A stretch of DNA of 64,000 nt from the NCBI RefSeq assembly GCF_001909055.1, contig NZ_LVWI01000114.1:1-64000 (forward strand). Direction: 5' to 3'. Origin of the DNA: Paenibacillus helianthi (GTDB lineage: Bacteria > Bacillota > Bacilli > Paenibacillales > Paenibacillaceae). The notes under the pieces are model-generated. The model was not told the origin of the DNA, made no database searches, and worked only from the letters and a program-made list of their open reading frames with translations. Shown here one piece after another: positions 1 through 7,862 of this stretch (positions are counted from its first letter, which is position 1; each line of letters opens with the position of its first letter). The translations under genes were made by a program, and so were the position numbers.

Positions 1-51
1 TTGGGCAACAGATTTTCCTTTGGCTACATCCATGCCAATAACGGGTTTCAT
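1..51 (-). CDS. IS110-family transposase (recombinase), N-terminus only
   Basis: Reading leftward from the ATG at 51, the first 17 codons give MKPVIGMDVAKGKSVAQ, the characteristic start of IS110-family DEDD recombinases, whose first catalytic Asp sits in the 'GMDVAKG' motif. An AGGAGGAGAAG ribosome site lies directly upstream (52-62). The rest of the gene is beyond the left window edge, so its integrity cannot be judged. IS110 enzymes insert elements without terminal inverted repeats, guided by a bridge RNA encoded in the non-coding end of the element; the matching non-coding stretch follows at 52-290. Confidence 0.85.
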   Translation of the reverse strand, partial: MKPVIGMDVAKGKSVAQ

Positions 52-290
52 CTTCTCCTCCTCATTCGAATTCGCCGGTATTCCCACAATGGTTCCTACT
101 CCACAGCTTCGCGTGTGATACGAGGTCTGATGCCTCAACCAGCTCAAACATGGTAGAAGGGTGTAGTGGGAGAACTGTTTGTTATTCGGGGTTATCCCCA
201 GGGGCTGTCACGTTCTCCCGGCTACTTCCATCGTAAAGCGGTCATTAAAAAAGGCCAACCAGTAATCTCTGGTTGACCTAATAATACGAA
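52..290 (-). ncRNA. Structured non-coding end of the IS110 element (candidate bridge RNA)
   Basis: No gene is visible. On the minus strand, just upstream of the recombinase start, the sequence folds well. A 10-bp hairpin (arms 269-278 and 253-262) is followed by six T. A perfect 8-bp stem GGGAGAAC/GTTCTCCC (212-219 and 168-175) encloses an internal loop with a CCCC-rich hairpin. A smaller GAGG/CCTC hairpin lies nearer the gene. In characterised IS110 elements (IS621) this position encodes the bridge RNA, which has a 5' stem-loop followed by looped stems. The role here is inferred from position and folding; the exact ends are unknown. The first hairpin plus T-run could instead be a plain terminator. 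Confidence 0.45.
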
Positions 291-340
291 GGGGCTGTCC
301 CAAAGCAGGTAATGGCTGCTTGGGATGGCCCCTTGTTTTT
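289..340 (+). terminator. Long inverted repeat with T-run
   Basis: A near-perfect 20-bp inverted repeat (289-308 and 316-335, arm beginning AAGGGGCTGTCCCAAAG) closes on a 7-nt loop and is followed by GTTTTT. It can act as a terminator. The arm also resembles terminal inverted repeats of several IS families, so it may be two transposon ends abutting. Confidence 0.5.
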
Positions 341-342
341 AA

Positions 343-415
343 GTAGGATCAACGTGGGCACTTGGGTGGTCGCTCCGCGAACGGACCGTTGTTCCAATCG
401 CTGTGTTCCAGAGAT
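343..415 (+). repeat. Intergenic repeat A, left copy (partial)
   Basis: About 70 bp starting GTAGGATCAACGTG are nearly identical to 1403-1475 in the same orientation; differences are a few substitutions and an indel at the right end. Only the left part of the longer element at 1403-1590 is present. The two copies bracket the CBM21 gene as direct repeats. A short open frame through this copy is not protein-like and was not called. Confidence 0.8.
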
Positions 416-588
416 ATTCTTATGTTCAAAAGATTACGCAAATGTGCAAACGATTGCCATTACGTTCTTATTCATGAAAACTAATCATATCCATTTCATC
501 GAAAATCACATAAAATATGTTTATTATTGGTATATTCTATGGTATATTTATCCTGAACTTCATACCAAAAAATAGGAGTTGACGTAAA

Positions 589-1356
589 ATGTTCAAGAAG
601 ATGAAGAAGAGTGTATCGATTTTGGTTTTGGCAGCTGTTTTTGTGCTAACGTTTGCACAATCGGTCTTTGCCAGTGACCAGCCTGTTCAACTGACTTCAG
701 CCAATCTATATCTTTACAAGTATGGATACGTTGGATTCAGCGGCAATATCGAAGTAAGCAACCTGGGTAACCAAAAAACTGTAACTATTCACTATACTCC
801 TGGAGACGGTCAGTGGTATGATACGAACGCCTCCTATCAAGGCCCAACGGACTCCACGCATGAAAAATGGAGTTTTATGGTTTCCACCGATAACATGAGC
901 AATAATAATCCGCAGCTCACAAATGCCCAAACGATTCAATTTGCAATTAAGTATGAAGTCAATGGACAAACGTATTGGGACAGTAACAACGGACAAAACT
1001 ATTCCGTCAGCCGTTTTAATGAAAGTTCAACCATTCTTGGTAAACCGAACGTTTTTCGCGCTTACTATGATTTATATGAGAACACCTTCTCGGGAAGTGT
1101 ATATGTCAAAAATTTAGCCTACAGCAAAGAGGTTAAAATCAAATATACAACCGATAACTGGAACACAACCAGGGAAGGATACGCCAGCTACTCCATACCG
1201 GCGAACTCCGATGGCAGCGTAGAAATCTGGGATTTCAGCTTTAACAATATTGACCCAAGTGTTACGCAAATTCAGTACGCTATCTCCTACACCGCAAATG
1301 GACAAACGTATTGGGATAATAATTACGGGAACAACTATACAGTAAACCGCTATTAA
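589..1356 (+). CDS. Secreted protein with two CBM21 starch/glycogen-binding domains
   Basis: The 255-residue protein begins with a Sec signal peptide: basic MFKKMKKS, a hydrophobic core, and probable cleavage after SVFA near residue 28. Two homologous modules follow (about 32-140 and 147-255). Each has a V-x-V/S-N-L strand, an HYTPG/KYTTD-W turn, and a C-terminal F/Y-A-I-x-Y..NGQTYWD(S/N)N..G.NY block; these are hallmarks of carbohydrate-binding module family 21, which binds starch or glycogen. No catalytic domain or cell-wall anchor is visible, so the inferred role is capture or binding of alpha-glucan outside the cell. RBS AGGAG lies 9 bases upstream. The gene stands alone between two copies of repeat A, which hints at mobility. 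It could belong to the related CBM25/53 families instead. Confidence 0.8.
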   Translation: MFKKMKKSVSILVLAAVFVLTFAQSVFASDQPVQLTSANLYLYKYGYVGFSGNIEVSNLGNQKTVTIHYTPGDGQWYDTNASYQGPTDSTHEKWSFMVSTDNMSNNNPQLTNAQTIQFAIKYEVNGQTYWDSNNGQNYSVSRFNESSTILGKPNVFRAYYDLYENTFSGSVYVKNLAYSKEVKIKYTTDNWNTTREGYASYSIPANSDGSVEIWDFSFNNIDPSVTQIQYAISYTANGQTYWDNNYGNNYTVNRY

Positions 1357-1402
1357 CACAGAAATATATCCGTGAACTTAATGCTCTTCCCCTTATTTTG
1401 GA

Positions 1403-1590
1403 GTAGGATCAACGTGAGCCCTTGGGTGGACGCTCCGCGAACGGACCGTTGTTCCAATCGCTGTTGTCCCCAGATTTTATTTATTCTCCTTCGCGGTGAA
1501 AATCCGGGGACAAAGGCGATCGCTACCACTTTTCCACAATCGTTCCGTCCTCTCCGCTGTTTAAGCGGAAAAAGTTTCTTCAAATCTTTC
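1403..1590 (+). repeat. Intergenic repeat A, longer copy with strong hairpin
   Basis: Its first ~70 bp match 343-415. It continues into a 15-bp hairpin (arms 1464-1478 and 1499-1513, TTGTCCCCAGATTTT pairing with one mismatch) around a loop containing CTTCGCGGTG. The core CGCTGTTGTC...TTCGCGGTG(A/G)AAATCCG is shared with repeat B at 49.3 kb, so these belong to one family of structured intergenic repeats. No protein is supported here. Confidence 0.75.
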
Positions 1591-1663
1591 TAAAATCACG
1601 AAAAGAAACCATCCTTTGGTAAAATGGAGTTACCACACAACCATTTCAAAGGAGAGGTTTCTT

Positions 1664-1879
1664 TTGTACATTCAATATACCATGGACCAACTTTGCTTGC
1701 CGATCGATCTGGAAGAAGATATTCCAGAAAGTCACCTTGTTCGTGTCGTGAATGCCACCGTCAATCGACTGGACGACGCCATTTTTGACGCTGCCTATCC
1801 CGGCCGCGGCCGCGACAGCGACAGCTATCACCCTAAGATGCTTACTAAAGTCATTATTTACGCCTATACTCAGCGAATC
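1664..1879 (+). pseudogene. IS1182-family transposase, N-terminal remnant
   Basis: From a TTG start (RBS AAGGAGAG at 1649-1656) the frame reads LYIQYTMDQLCLPIDLEEDI and continues through a HLVRVVNATVNRLDD region to YHPKMLTKVIIYAYTQRI, the conserved N-terminus of IS1182-family transposases. Homology stops at about residue 72, where the frame runs into a hairpin (1885-1927) and ends. The normal protein is several times longer and carries its DDE catalytic residues further downstream, so the copy cannot be active. It looks like an internally deleted element that kept its two ends. Confidence 0.8.
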
Positions 1880-1884
1880 ACACC

Positions 1885-1927
1885 AAAAAGGGTAACCCTC
1901 CTAATCTTGGGGCGGTTACCCTTTTTG
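1885..1927 (+). terminator. Hairpin at the end of the IS1182 remnant
   Basis: AAAAAGGGTAACC and GGTTACCCTTTTT pair perfectly around a ~17-nt loop, with A- and T-runs on both sides, so it can terminate in either direction. It probably represents the terminal region of the deleted insertion sequence. Confidence 0.65.
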
Positions 1928-2073
1928 CTACAATTTAGAAGTTGGGGGAACATACAGTATACGTTTTGATACTAGATCACAATAATGTGCGTACTTCCGG
2001 AAATGTGGTGTATACATTAAACTGCCAGTATAAGCAAGTTAGCACGTAACCCCATTCAAAGGAGAGAATGACA

Positions 2074-3105
2074 ATGACGAAGGAAACCATGAAAGCCGTT
2101 GGCCTGTATAAATATTTGCCCATTGAGAATCCGGAGAGTCTGATCGACGTGGAAGTGGACAAGCCGAGCCCGACGGGCCGGGATCTGCTGGTGAGGGTAC
2201 AAGCGGTCTCCGTGAATCCTGTGGACTATAAAGTCCGTTCACCCAAAAACCGTGAGGAGAGCGTACCGAAAGTGCTGGGCTGGGATGTTGCGGGCGTGGT
2301 TGAACAGGTTGGCCCGGAATCCACCTTGTTCCGTCCTGGCGACGAAGTGTACTATGCCGGAAGCATTATACGTCCCGGTGGGAACAGCGAGTTTCATCTG
2401 GTGGATGAACGGATTGTTGGAGTGAAGCCGTCCACACTGGACTTTGCACAGGCCGCGGCTTTGCCGTTAACCTCGATTACCGCCTGGGAAAGCTTGTACG
2501 ACCGGCTGGGCGTTTCCCTGAATAAGGCTGACAATGCAGGCAAGACGCTTTTGATTATCGGAGCAGCGGGTGGCGTGGGATCGATTGCCATACAATTGGC
2601 GAAGAACTCTGGCCTGACGGTTATTGGCACCGCATCCCGGCCGGAATCCGTGAGCTGGGCGAAGGCGCTTGGAGCGGATCATATCATCAATCATTTCGAG
2701 GCGTTCGTTCCGCAATTAAAGGCTGCCGGATTTGACCAAGTGGACTATGTGCTCTGCTTGAACAGCACCGGGAAGCACTGGGCGAATATGGCCGAGGCGA
2801 TCGCACCCCAAGGCAAAATATGCTCGATTGTGGAGACGGAGGAATTACTGAACCTGACCCTGCTGAAGAACAAAAGCGTCACGTTCGCCTGGGAATTGAT
2901 GTTCACCCGCTCCACCTACCAAACGCCGGACATGATAGAGCAGCACAAGCTGCTGAATGAAGTGGCACGCCTCGTAGACGCTGGTGTGATCCGGACGACG
3001 ACGAATGAAACGCTGAGGCCCATCAATGCAGAGAATCTGCGTAAAGCGCATGCCATGCTGGAAACGGAAAGAACGGTCGGTAAAGTGGTTTTGGAAGGAT
3101 TCTGA
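2074..3105 (+). CDS. Zinc-type alcohol dehydrogenase family / quinone oxidoreductase (MDR)
   Basis: A medium-chain dehydrogenase/reductase of 343 residues. The N-terminal GroES-like catalytic half has VSVNPVDYKVR and VLGWDVAGVVEQVG; the Rossmann half has the nucleotide-binding IIGAAGGVGSIAIQLAK. The Cys/His ligands of true zinc enzymes are absent, so it is more likely an NADPH-dependent quinone/enone reductase of the adh_fam_1 (TIGR02817-like) type. Three ATGs are close together (2068, 2074, 2089). GGAG at 2061-2064 is 9 bases from 2074 but only 3 from 2068, so 2074 is preferred. It is a single gene followed by a strong terminator; its physiological substrate cannot be read from the sequence. 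Confidence 0.85.
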   Translation: MTKETMKAVGLYKYLPIENPESLIDVEVDKPSPTGRDLLVRVQAVSVNPVDYKVRSPKNREESVPKVLGWDVAGVVEQVGPESTLFRPGDEVYYAGSIIRPGGNSEFHLVDERIVGVKPSTLDFAQAAALPLTSITAWESLYDRLGVSLNKADNAGKTLLIIGAAGGVGSIAIQLAKNSGLTVIGTASRPESVSWAKALGADHIINHFEAFVPQLKAAGFDQVDYVLCLNSTGKHWANMAEAIAPQGKICSIVETEELLNLTLLKNKSVTFAWELMFTRSTYQTPDMIEQHKLLNEVARLVDAGVIRTTTNETLRPINAENLRKAHAMLETERTVGKVVLEGF

Positions 3106-3158
3106 TGAATTGCGATTCATGGAGTATTGGATACAATGGTCTGTAGACTTCATTACCT

Positions 3159-3211
3159 AAGCGAAACGGCGGTTCGGCCCGGAATGATCCGGGTGAACCG
3201 CCGTTTCGCTT
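3159..3211. terminator. Bidirectional terminator
   Basis: A ~24-bp stem (AAGCGAAACGGCGGTTC pairing with its complement ending CGCTT) separates the convergent MDR and tlp genes. Confidence 0.85.
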
Positions 3212-3229
3212 GAACTGGTATTTACTATA

Positions 3230-3454
3230 CTACTCTTCGGAATGCGCGGCTTCGTCCTTAACTTCCTCGCGGAAGCCCTTAATGCTTTCTTTACGGCGTT
3301 CGTTCTTGGCTTCGATCTGTTCACGTTCTTTGCTGCTGATTTCAGAAGAGAATTCGTTCAAATAGTCTTCAGCTTCATGCAGGTTCTGCATGGTGTGCTG
3401 AATGCTTTGCTGTAAATGCTCAACATTGTCTGCCCGGTTATCCGGCTTTGCCAT
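3230..3454 (-). CDS. tlp: Small acid-soluble spore protein Tlp
   Basis: The 74-residue, highly charged helical protein starts MAKPDNRADNVEHLQQ and has a central EQIEAKNERRKESIKGFREE segment, closely matching the Tlp family of minor small acid-soluble proteins found in the spore core of Bacillus and relatives. Tlp is normally made in the forespore under sigma-G; a convincing sigma-G promoter was not identified by eye. AGGAGG lies 10 bases upstream of the ATG. Its presence supports an endospore-forming host. The gene is monocistronic. Confidence 0.9.
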   Translation of the reverse strand: MAKPDNRADNVEHLQQSIQHTMQNLHEAEDYLNEFSSEISSKEREQIEAKNERRKESIKGFREEVKDEAAHSEE

Positions 3455-3589
3455 TGGTGGATCGCCTCCTGTGATTAGCGCGCCGCAAGGACGCTAACCT
3501 GTAGGTTGATCGTTGCCGGACGATTTTATGCATTATTTTTCCTTGGAATCCAACATTCTTATGTGTGCACCCTCTGATCCATAGTCTGC

Positions 3590-6500
3590 TTAATAGACAT
3601 CCCGCGCATACCGCTTGGTTAACGACATTTCTTGCACATAATGATTCGCTTCATCCGCTGTCATGCCGCCGTGCTGCCGGATTACCGTCTTTAGTGCGGT
3701 ATCTACTTCTTTGGCCATTTGCTGGGCATCTCCGCACACGTAGAAGTGCGCGCCGTCCTGAAGCCAGGCCCAGAGCTCGGCTCCATGCTCAAGGATGCGG
3801 TGCTGCACATAGATTTTGTCCGCCTGATCACGCGAAAAGGCAGTATCCAGCCGATGCAGAAAGCCTTCCTTCCGGAAAACTTCAAGCTCATCGCGGAAAT
3901 AAAAATCACGGTCTTCCCGCTGTTCCCCGAAGATCAGCCAATTCTTGCCCTTCGCCCCGGATGCCTTCCGATCCTGCAGGAAGCCGCGGAATGGAGCGAT
4001 GCCTGTACCCGGTCCGATCATAATCATCGGGGCATTGGGATTAGCCGGCGGGCGGAAATGGGCATTCTTTTGAATAAAAATGGGAATGTCCGTATCCTCT
4101 GTAGCGAGGTCCGCGAGAAATGTGGAGCATACTCCCTTGCGGGCGTTGCCGTTGTTCTCGTAGCGAACGGTGGACACAGTAATATGGACCTCGTTCGGAT
4201 TGGCTTTCGGGCTGGAAGAAATCGAATAGAGGCGGGGCTGCAAAGGCTTGAGCTGTTCCAAAAGCTCCTGTGCGCTGAGGGAAACCGGGTATTCCTGCAG
4301 CACATCGATCAGCTGACGGCCCCACAGCCATTGCTTGAGGTCCCCCAAGTTCTCACTGTCGAGGAGTTTACTTAACCGGGCATCCTGAGTACGGTCCCGG
4401 ATGAACCGGAGCATATCCGGTGACACCCGGGCAATCTCGAAATGACGGAGTAGTGCTTCGGTTACCGGCATTTCTCCCTGGCCTTTGACCCTTACCGGGG
4501 TAGAGGGCTCAATGCCCAGCGTATCCAGCAGATTACGGGCCAGATCCGGACAATTGGCAGGCCACACGCCCAGCGCATCGCCTGCTTCGAACTGCACTCC
4601 GGCAGGCGTGAGGTCGAAGGCGTAGTGGCGGGTTTCTTTTTCAGATCCGGCTTGGTTCAGATTCTGCTTGAATAGCAGGCGTGAAGGTACCGGGTGGTTC
4701 CGGTGATATCCGCGTGGTTCCGAACTTGGGGCAACCTGAGCGGATACGGCAAGCTGAGGGGACAAGTTACCGCTTGCTGCGGCAGGTACACCGGGCTTCG
4801 GGCTGCTTGTAAATCCGCTCAACAGTGCAGAGATATCATTCGTCCATGCATCCACCTGCTCATGGAAGTCTGTATCGCAATGGGCACAATCAAGCAGCCG
4901 CTGTGCGCCAAGCTCCGCGAGACGGGTGTCCAGATTCCGCCCGAAGCCGCAAAAGAGATCGTAATTGGAATCCCCGAAAGCAAGCACGGCATAATGCAGA
5001 TCCTGAAGCTGTGGGGCATTCTCTGCCTTGAGCGATTGGAAGAAGCTTTCTCCATTGTCCGGAGGATCGCCGGCTCCGAAGGTACTGGCGATGAACAGGA
5101 CAAACCGGTTCGCTGTCAGATCACTCACGGCATAATGATTCATATTTACGAGCCGCACATCATAACCGGCTTGTTGTAGCTTTTTGGCGCAGTCAATGGC
5201 TGCACCCTCCGCATTTCCGGTCTGCGAGGCCCATAGGATGGTTACGGGAAGCTTGGTTGTTGTGGCACTGTCCGGGTATGGAGCGGTCTCTGATGGAGCT
5301 GAACCCGATAACGGTTCAGTTCTGGAGTAAGCTTCTACTCCGGGTACCGAAGTCCGGGAGAACATACCCGCGAGCAGGCCATCCACAAAGAAGCGGGTGG
5401 GTGCTTCAAAAGGCGCGGTGGGCGGCAGAACCGGAATGCCGGAAGCGGAGCGGCCAGCCTCGGTGCGCAGGCTAGTGATGAAGCCGGACAGATAAGCCTG
5501 TTCATGGCGATCCAGAGTCAGGGCGGCAGGGGCTTCAATCCCAAGCATGCCAGCGAGCGTGTCGAGCTGCTTCATCGTTATGGCCTCCTTCGGGCGGGCG
5601 GTCTCAGCGCCGGCTGGGGTTGAAGCCGGATTGCTGTCCATATCCGGCGTATGCAGTTCCCCGGCGGGCTGGCCAGCCGCCTTGACGAGTGACACAGCGC
5701 AGAATTTCAACTCGGGCTGTAACGACATAGGGTCAACGGCATCATTGGTAACGTCATTGACCGCCAGCTGTGATCCAAAGACATCATTCCAGTGAAAAGG
5801 GGCAAAGCAGTTGCCGGGGCGAACACGGTCTGAAAGGACCGCCGGGAGAATGGCCAGCCCCCGCCGCGAACGCAGCTCCACCGGCTCCCGGTCTTTAATT
5901 CCCAGAACCCCTGCGTCTTCCGGGTGAATTTCCACAAAGGGCCCCGGGTTCAATTTATTGAGCTTTGGAACCTTGCCTGTTTTGGTCAGCGTATGCCACT
6001 GGTGCTGCAAGCGGCCGGAATTCAGCACAAAGGAGTACTCGCTGTCCGGCATCTCTGCAGGCGGCATATACGGACGTGCCCAGAATACGGCTTTCCCGTT
6101 TTCTGTCGGGAACACGATATCCGGAGAACTGTCACTTGGACGCTCACTTCCGTCAATACCGCCCTGACGGTTCAAATACCGGATGGGGTTCCGGTCATTC
6201 GGCTGATCCGGCGCACTTGGCCACTGTACTGGTGTCTCCCGGAGCCGTACGTAGGTAGCCCCGCGCAGGTCGTATCCTGTTTTCGGATTCCAGGCTTGCT
6301 GGATTTCTGCATAGACCTCTTCCGATGAAGAGTAGGAGAAAGCCTCCGCATAGCCCATTTCAGCGGCGACCCGGGCGATAAGTTGCCAGTCCGGCATGGC
6401 CTCTCCGGGCGGCTCGACGGCTTGCTGCATCAGGGTCAGGTTGCGCTCCGAATTAATCATCACCCCTTCACCTTCAGCCCATAAGGCTCCGGGCAGCAGG

Positions 6501-7825
6501 ATATCCGCATACCGGTTGGTCTCGGTATCCAGGAAGCTGTCCTGGGTAATGACCAGATCCGCCGCTTCCAGGGCAGCAATGACCTTCCTGCGGTTGGGAA
6601 CGGTAGCCACCGGATTGGTACAGATGATCCAGCAGGCTTTGATCTTGCCTGTGATCATGCTTTCGAACATGGAAATGGTGCCGCCGCTAACATCCGTTCG
6701 AAGAGTGCCTTGGGGGATTTCCCACAGCTTCTCTATGAAGCTGCGGTCAGCCTCAGACACCAGAGAACGCTGCCCGGGCAAGCCCGGCCCCATGTAGCCC
6801 ATCTCCCGTCCGCCCATGGCATTGGGCTGGCCGGTGAGGGAGAAGGGGCCGCTTCCCGGACGGCAGATGGCTCCTGTAGCCAGATGCAGGTTGCAGATAG
6901 CATTCGTGTGCCAGGTGCCGTGAATGCTCTGGTTGAGACCCATAGTCCAGCAGGACATCCACTCCGGCGCCTCACCGATCCAGTCAGCCGCCTGCCGGAT
7001 ATCCGCTTCCGGGATGCCGGTAATTTCGGAGACTTTATCTGGCGGATAGTCCTCCAGAAATGCCTCCATACTCTCAAAACCCGAGGTGAACCGGGCGATA
7101 AAGGCCGGGTCCGTATGTCCGTTCTTCACAAGTAAATGCAGCAGCCCGTTCAGCAGGGCTAGATCCGTTCCGGGTCTGATCTGCATGAACAGGTCTGCTT
7201 TCTCCGCAGTAGCCGTCCGCCGGGGGTCCACGACAATCAGCTTGGCTCCGCTCTTCACCCGGTCCATCATCCGCAGGAACAGAATCGGATGACAATCGGC
7301 CATATTGGCACCGATAACGAAGAACACATCCGTTTGATCCATATCCTGATAAGAACCCGGAGGCCCATCCGCTCCCAGGGAGAGCTTGTAGCCGTTACCG
7401 GCACCTGCCATACATAGACGTGAATTGGACTCAATATTCGGTGTCCGGATGAAGCCCTTGGCCAGCTTGTTAATTAGGTACTGGGCCTCCAGCGACATTT
7501 GGCCCGATACATAGACGGAGAGGGCGTCCGGACCGTGTTCTTCCAGAATGCTGCGCAGCCGCTGCGCGGTTTCGGTGATGGCTGTATTGATTTCCATTTT
7601 TACAGGTTCAGTCCCCCGGGAAGGGCGGCTGTAGGCATACTCCATCCGGCCGGATTCGGTGATCGCGGCGGCTGCCGTACTGCCTTTGGTGCACAGCCGG
7701 CCGAAGTTGGCCGGATGCTCCTTGTCCCCGGTGATTTTGACCACCCGGTTATCCGATACTTCGAGTACGATCCCGCAGCCAACCCCGCAGTATGGACAGA
7801 CGCTTTTGATTAAGCCAGTTGTCAT
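3590..7825 (-). CDS. Assimilatory nitrate reductase fused to a CysJ-type flavoprotein reductase
   Basis: A 1411-residue two-part cytoplasmic enzyme expected to reduce nitrate to nitrite using NADPH. The N-terminal half is a molybdopterin oxidoreductase: [4Fe-4S] ligands C10, C13, C17 and C45, a bis-MGD catalytic region to about residue 590, and a dinucleotide-binding region from about 605. After a proline-rich linker comes a flavodoxin domain near 860 (TILWASQTGNAEGAA), then an FAD domain (RLYSISSSP near 1203) and an NADPH domain (GPGTGIAPFRGF near 1273), ending RYARDVY as in sulfite reductase flavoproteins. Fusions of this type are annotated in Paenibacillus and replace a separate electron-transfer subunit. 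It follows narK by 37 bp and is probably co-transcribed. No nitrite reductase or cofactor genes are in the window. Confidence 0.92.
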   Translation of the reverse strand: MTTGLIKSVCPYCGVGCGIVLEVSDNRVVKITGDKEHPANFGRLCTKGSTAAAAITESGRMEYAYSRPSRGTEPVKMEINTAITETAQRLRSILEEHGPDALSVYVSGQMSLEAQYLINKLAKGFIRTPNIESNSRLCMAGAGNGYKLSLGADGPPGSYQDMDQTDVFFVIGANMADCHPILFLRMMDRVKSGAKLIVVDPRRTATAEKADLFMQIRPGTDLALLNGLLHLLVKNGHTDPAFIARFTSGFESMEAFLEDYPPDKVSEITGIPEADIRQAADWIGEAPEWMSCWTMGLNQSIHGTWHTNAICNLHLATGAICRPGSGPFSLTGQPNAMGGREMGYMGPGLPGQRSLVSEADRSFIEKLWEIPQGTLRTDVSGGTISMFESMITGKIKACWIICTNPVATVPNRRKVIAALEAADLVITQDSFLDTETNRYADILLPGALWAEGEGVMINSERNLTLMQQAVEPPGEAMPDWQLIARVAAEMGYAEAFSYSSSEEVYAEIQQAWNPKTGYDLRGATYVRLRETPVQWPSAPDQPNDRNPIRYLNRQGGIDGSERPSDSSPDIVFPTENGKAVFWARPYMPPAEMPDSEYSFVLNSGRLQHQWHTLTKTGKVPKLNKLNPGPFVEIHPEDAGVLGIKDREPVELRSRRGLAILPAVLSDRVRPGNCFAPFHWNDVFGSQLAVNDVTNDAVDPMSLQPELKFCAVSLVKAAGQPAGELHTPDMDSNPASTPAGAETARPKEAITMKQLDTLAGMLGIEAPAALTLDRHEQAYLSGFITSLRTEAGRSASGIPVLPPTAPFEAPTRFFVDGLLAGMFSRTSVPGVEAYSRTEPLSGSAPSETAPYPDSATTTKLPVTILWASQTGNAEGAAIDCAKKLQQAGYDVRLVNMNHYAVSDLTANRFVLFIASTFGAGDPPDNGESFFQSLKAENAPQLQDLHYAVLAFGDSNYDLFCGFGRNLDTRLAELGAQRLLDCAHCDTDFHEQVDAWTNDISALLSGFTSSPKPGVPAAASGNLSPQLAVSAQVAPSSEPRGYHRNHPVPSRLLFKQNLNQAGSEKETRHYAFDLTPAGVQFEAGDALGVWPANCPDLARNLLDTLGIEPSTPVRVKGQGEMPVTEALLRHFEIARVSPDMLRFIRDRTQDARLSKLLDSENLGDLKQWLWGRQLIDVLQEYPVSLSAQELLEQLKPLQPRLYSISSSPKANPNEVHITVSTVRYENNGNARKGVCSTFLADLATEDTDIPIFIQKNAHFRPPANPNAPMIMIGPGTGIAPFRGFLQDRKASGAKGKNWLIFGEQREDRDFYFRDELEVFRKEGFLHRLDTAFSRDQADKIYVQHRILEHGAELWAWLQDGAHFYVCGDAQQMAKEVDTALKTVIRQHGGMTADEANHYVQEMSLTKRYARDVY

Positions 7826-7862
7826 GTGAGTTCACCGCCCCGAAGTTTTCTATACAAGCTGA

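Noticed and set aside
312..575. An 87-codon open frame over the left repeat A copy
   Set aside because: It translates the repeat and the terminator hairpin, has no ribosome site, and its reading does not resemble any protein family.
3455..3589. A sigma-G promoter for tlp
   Set aside because: Candidate -35 and -10 motifs are present but at wrong spacing (16 or 23 bp with mismatches), so it was not called.
3565..7825. Several long plus-strand frames opposite the nitrate reductase
   Set aside because: They are shadows of a GC-rich gene: no ribosome sites and no family features, and they overlap a clear enzyme.
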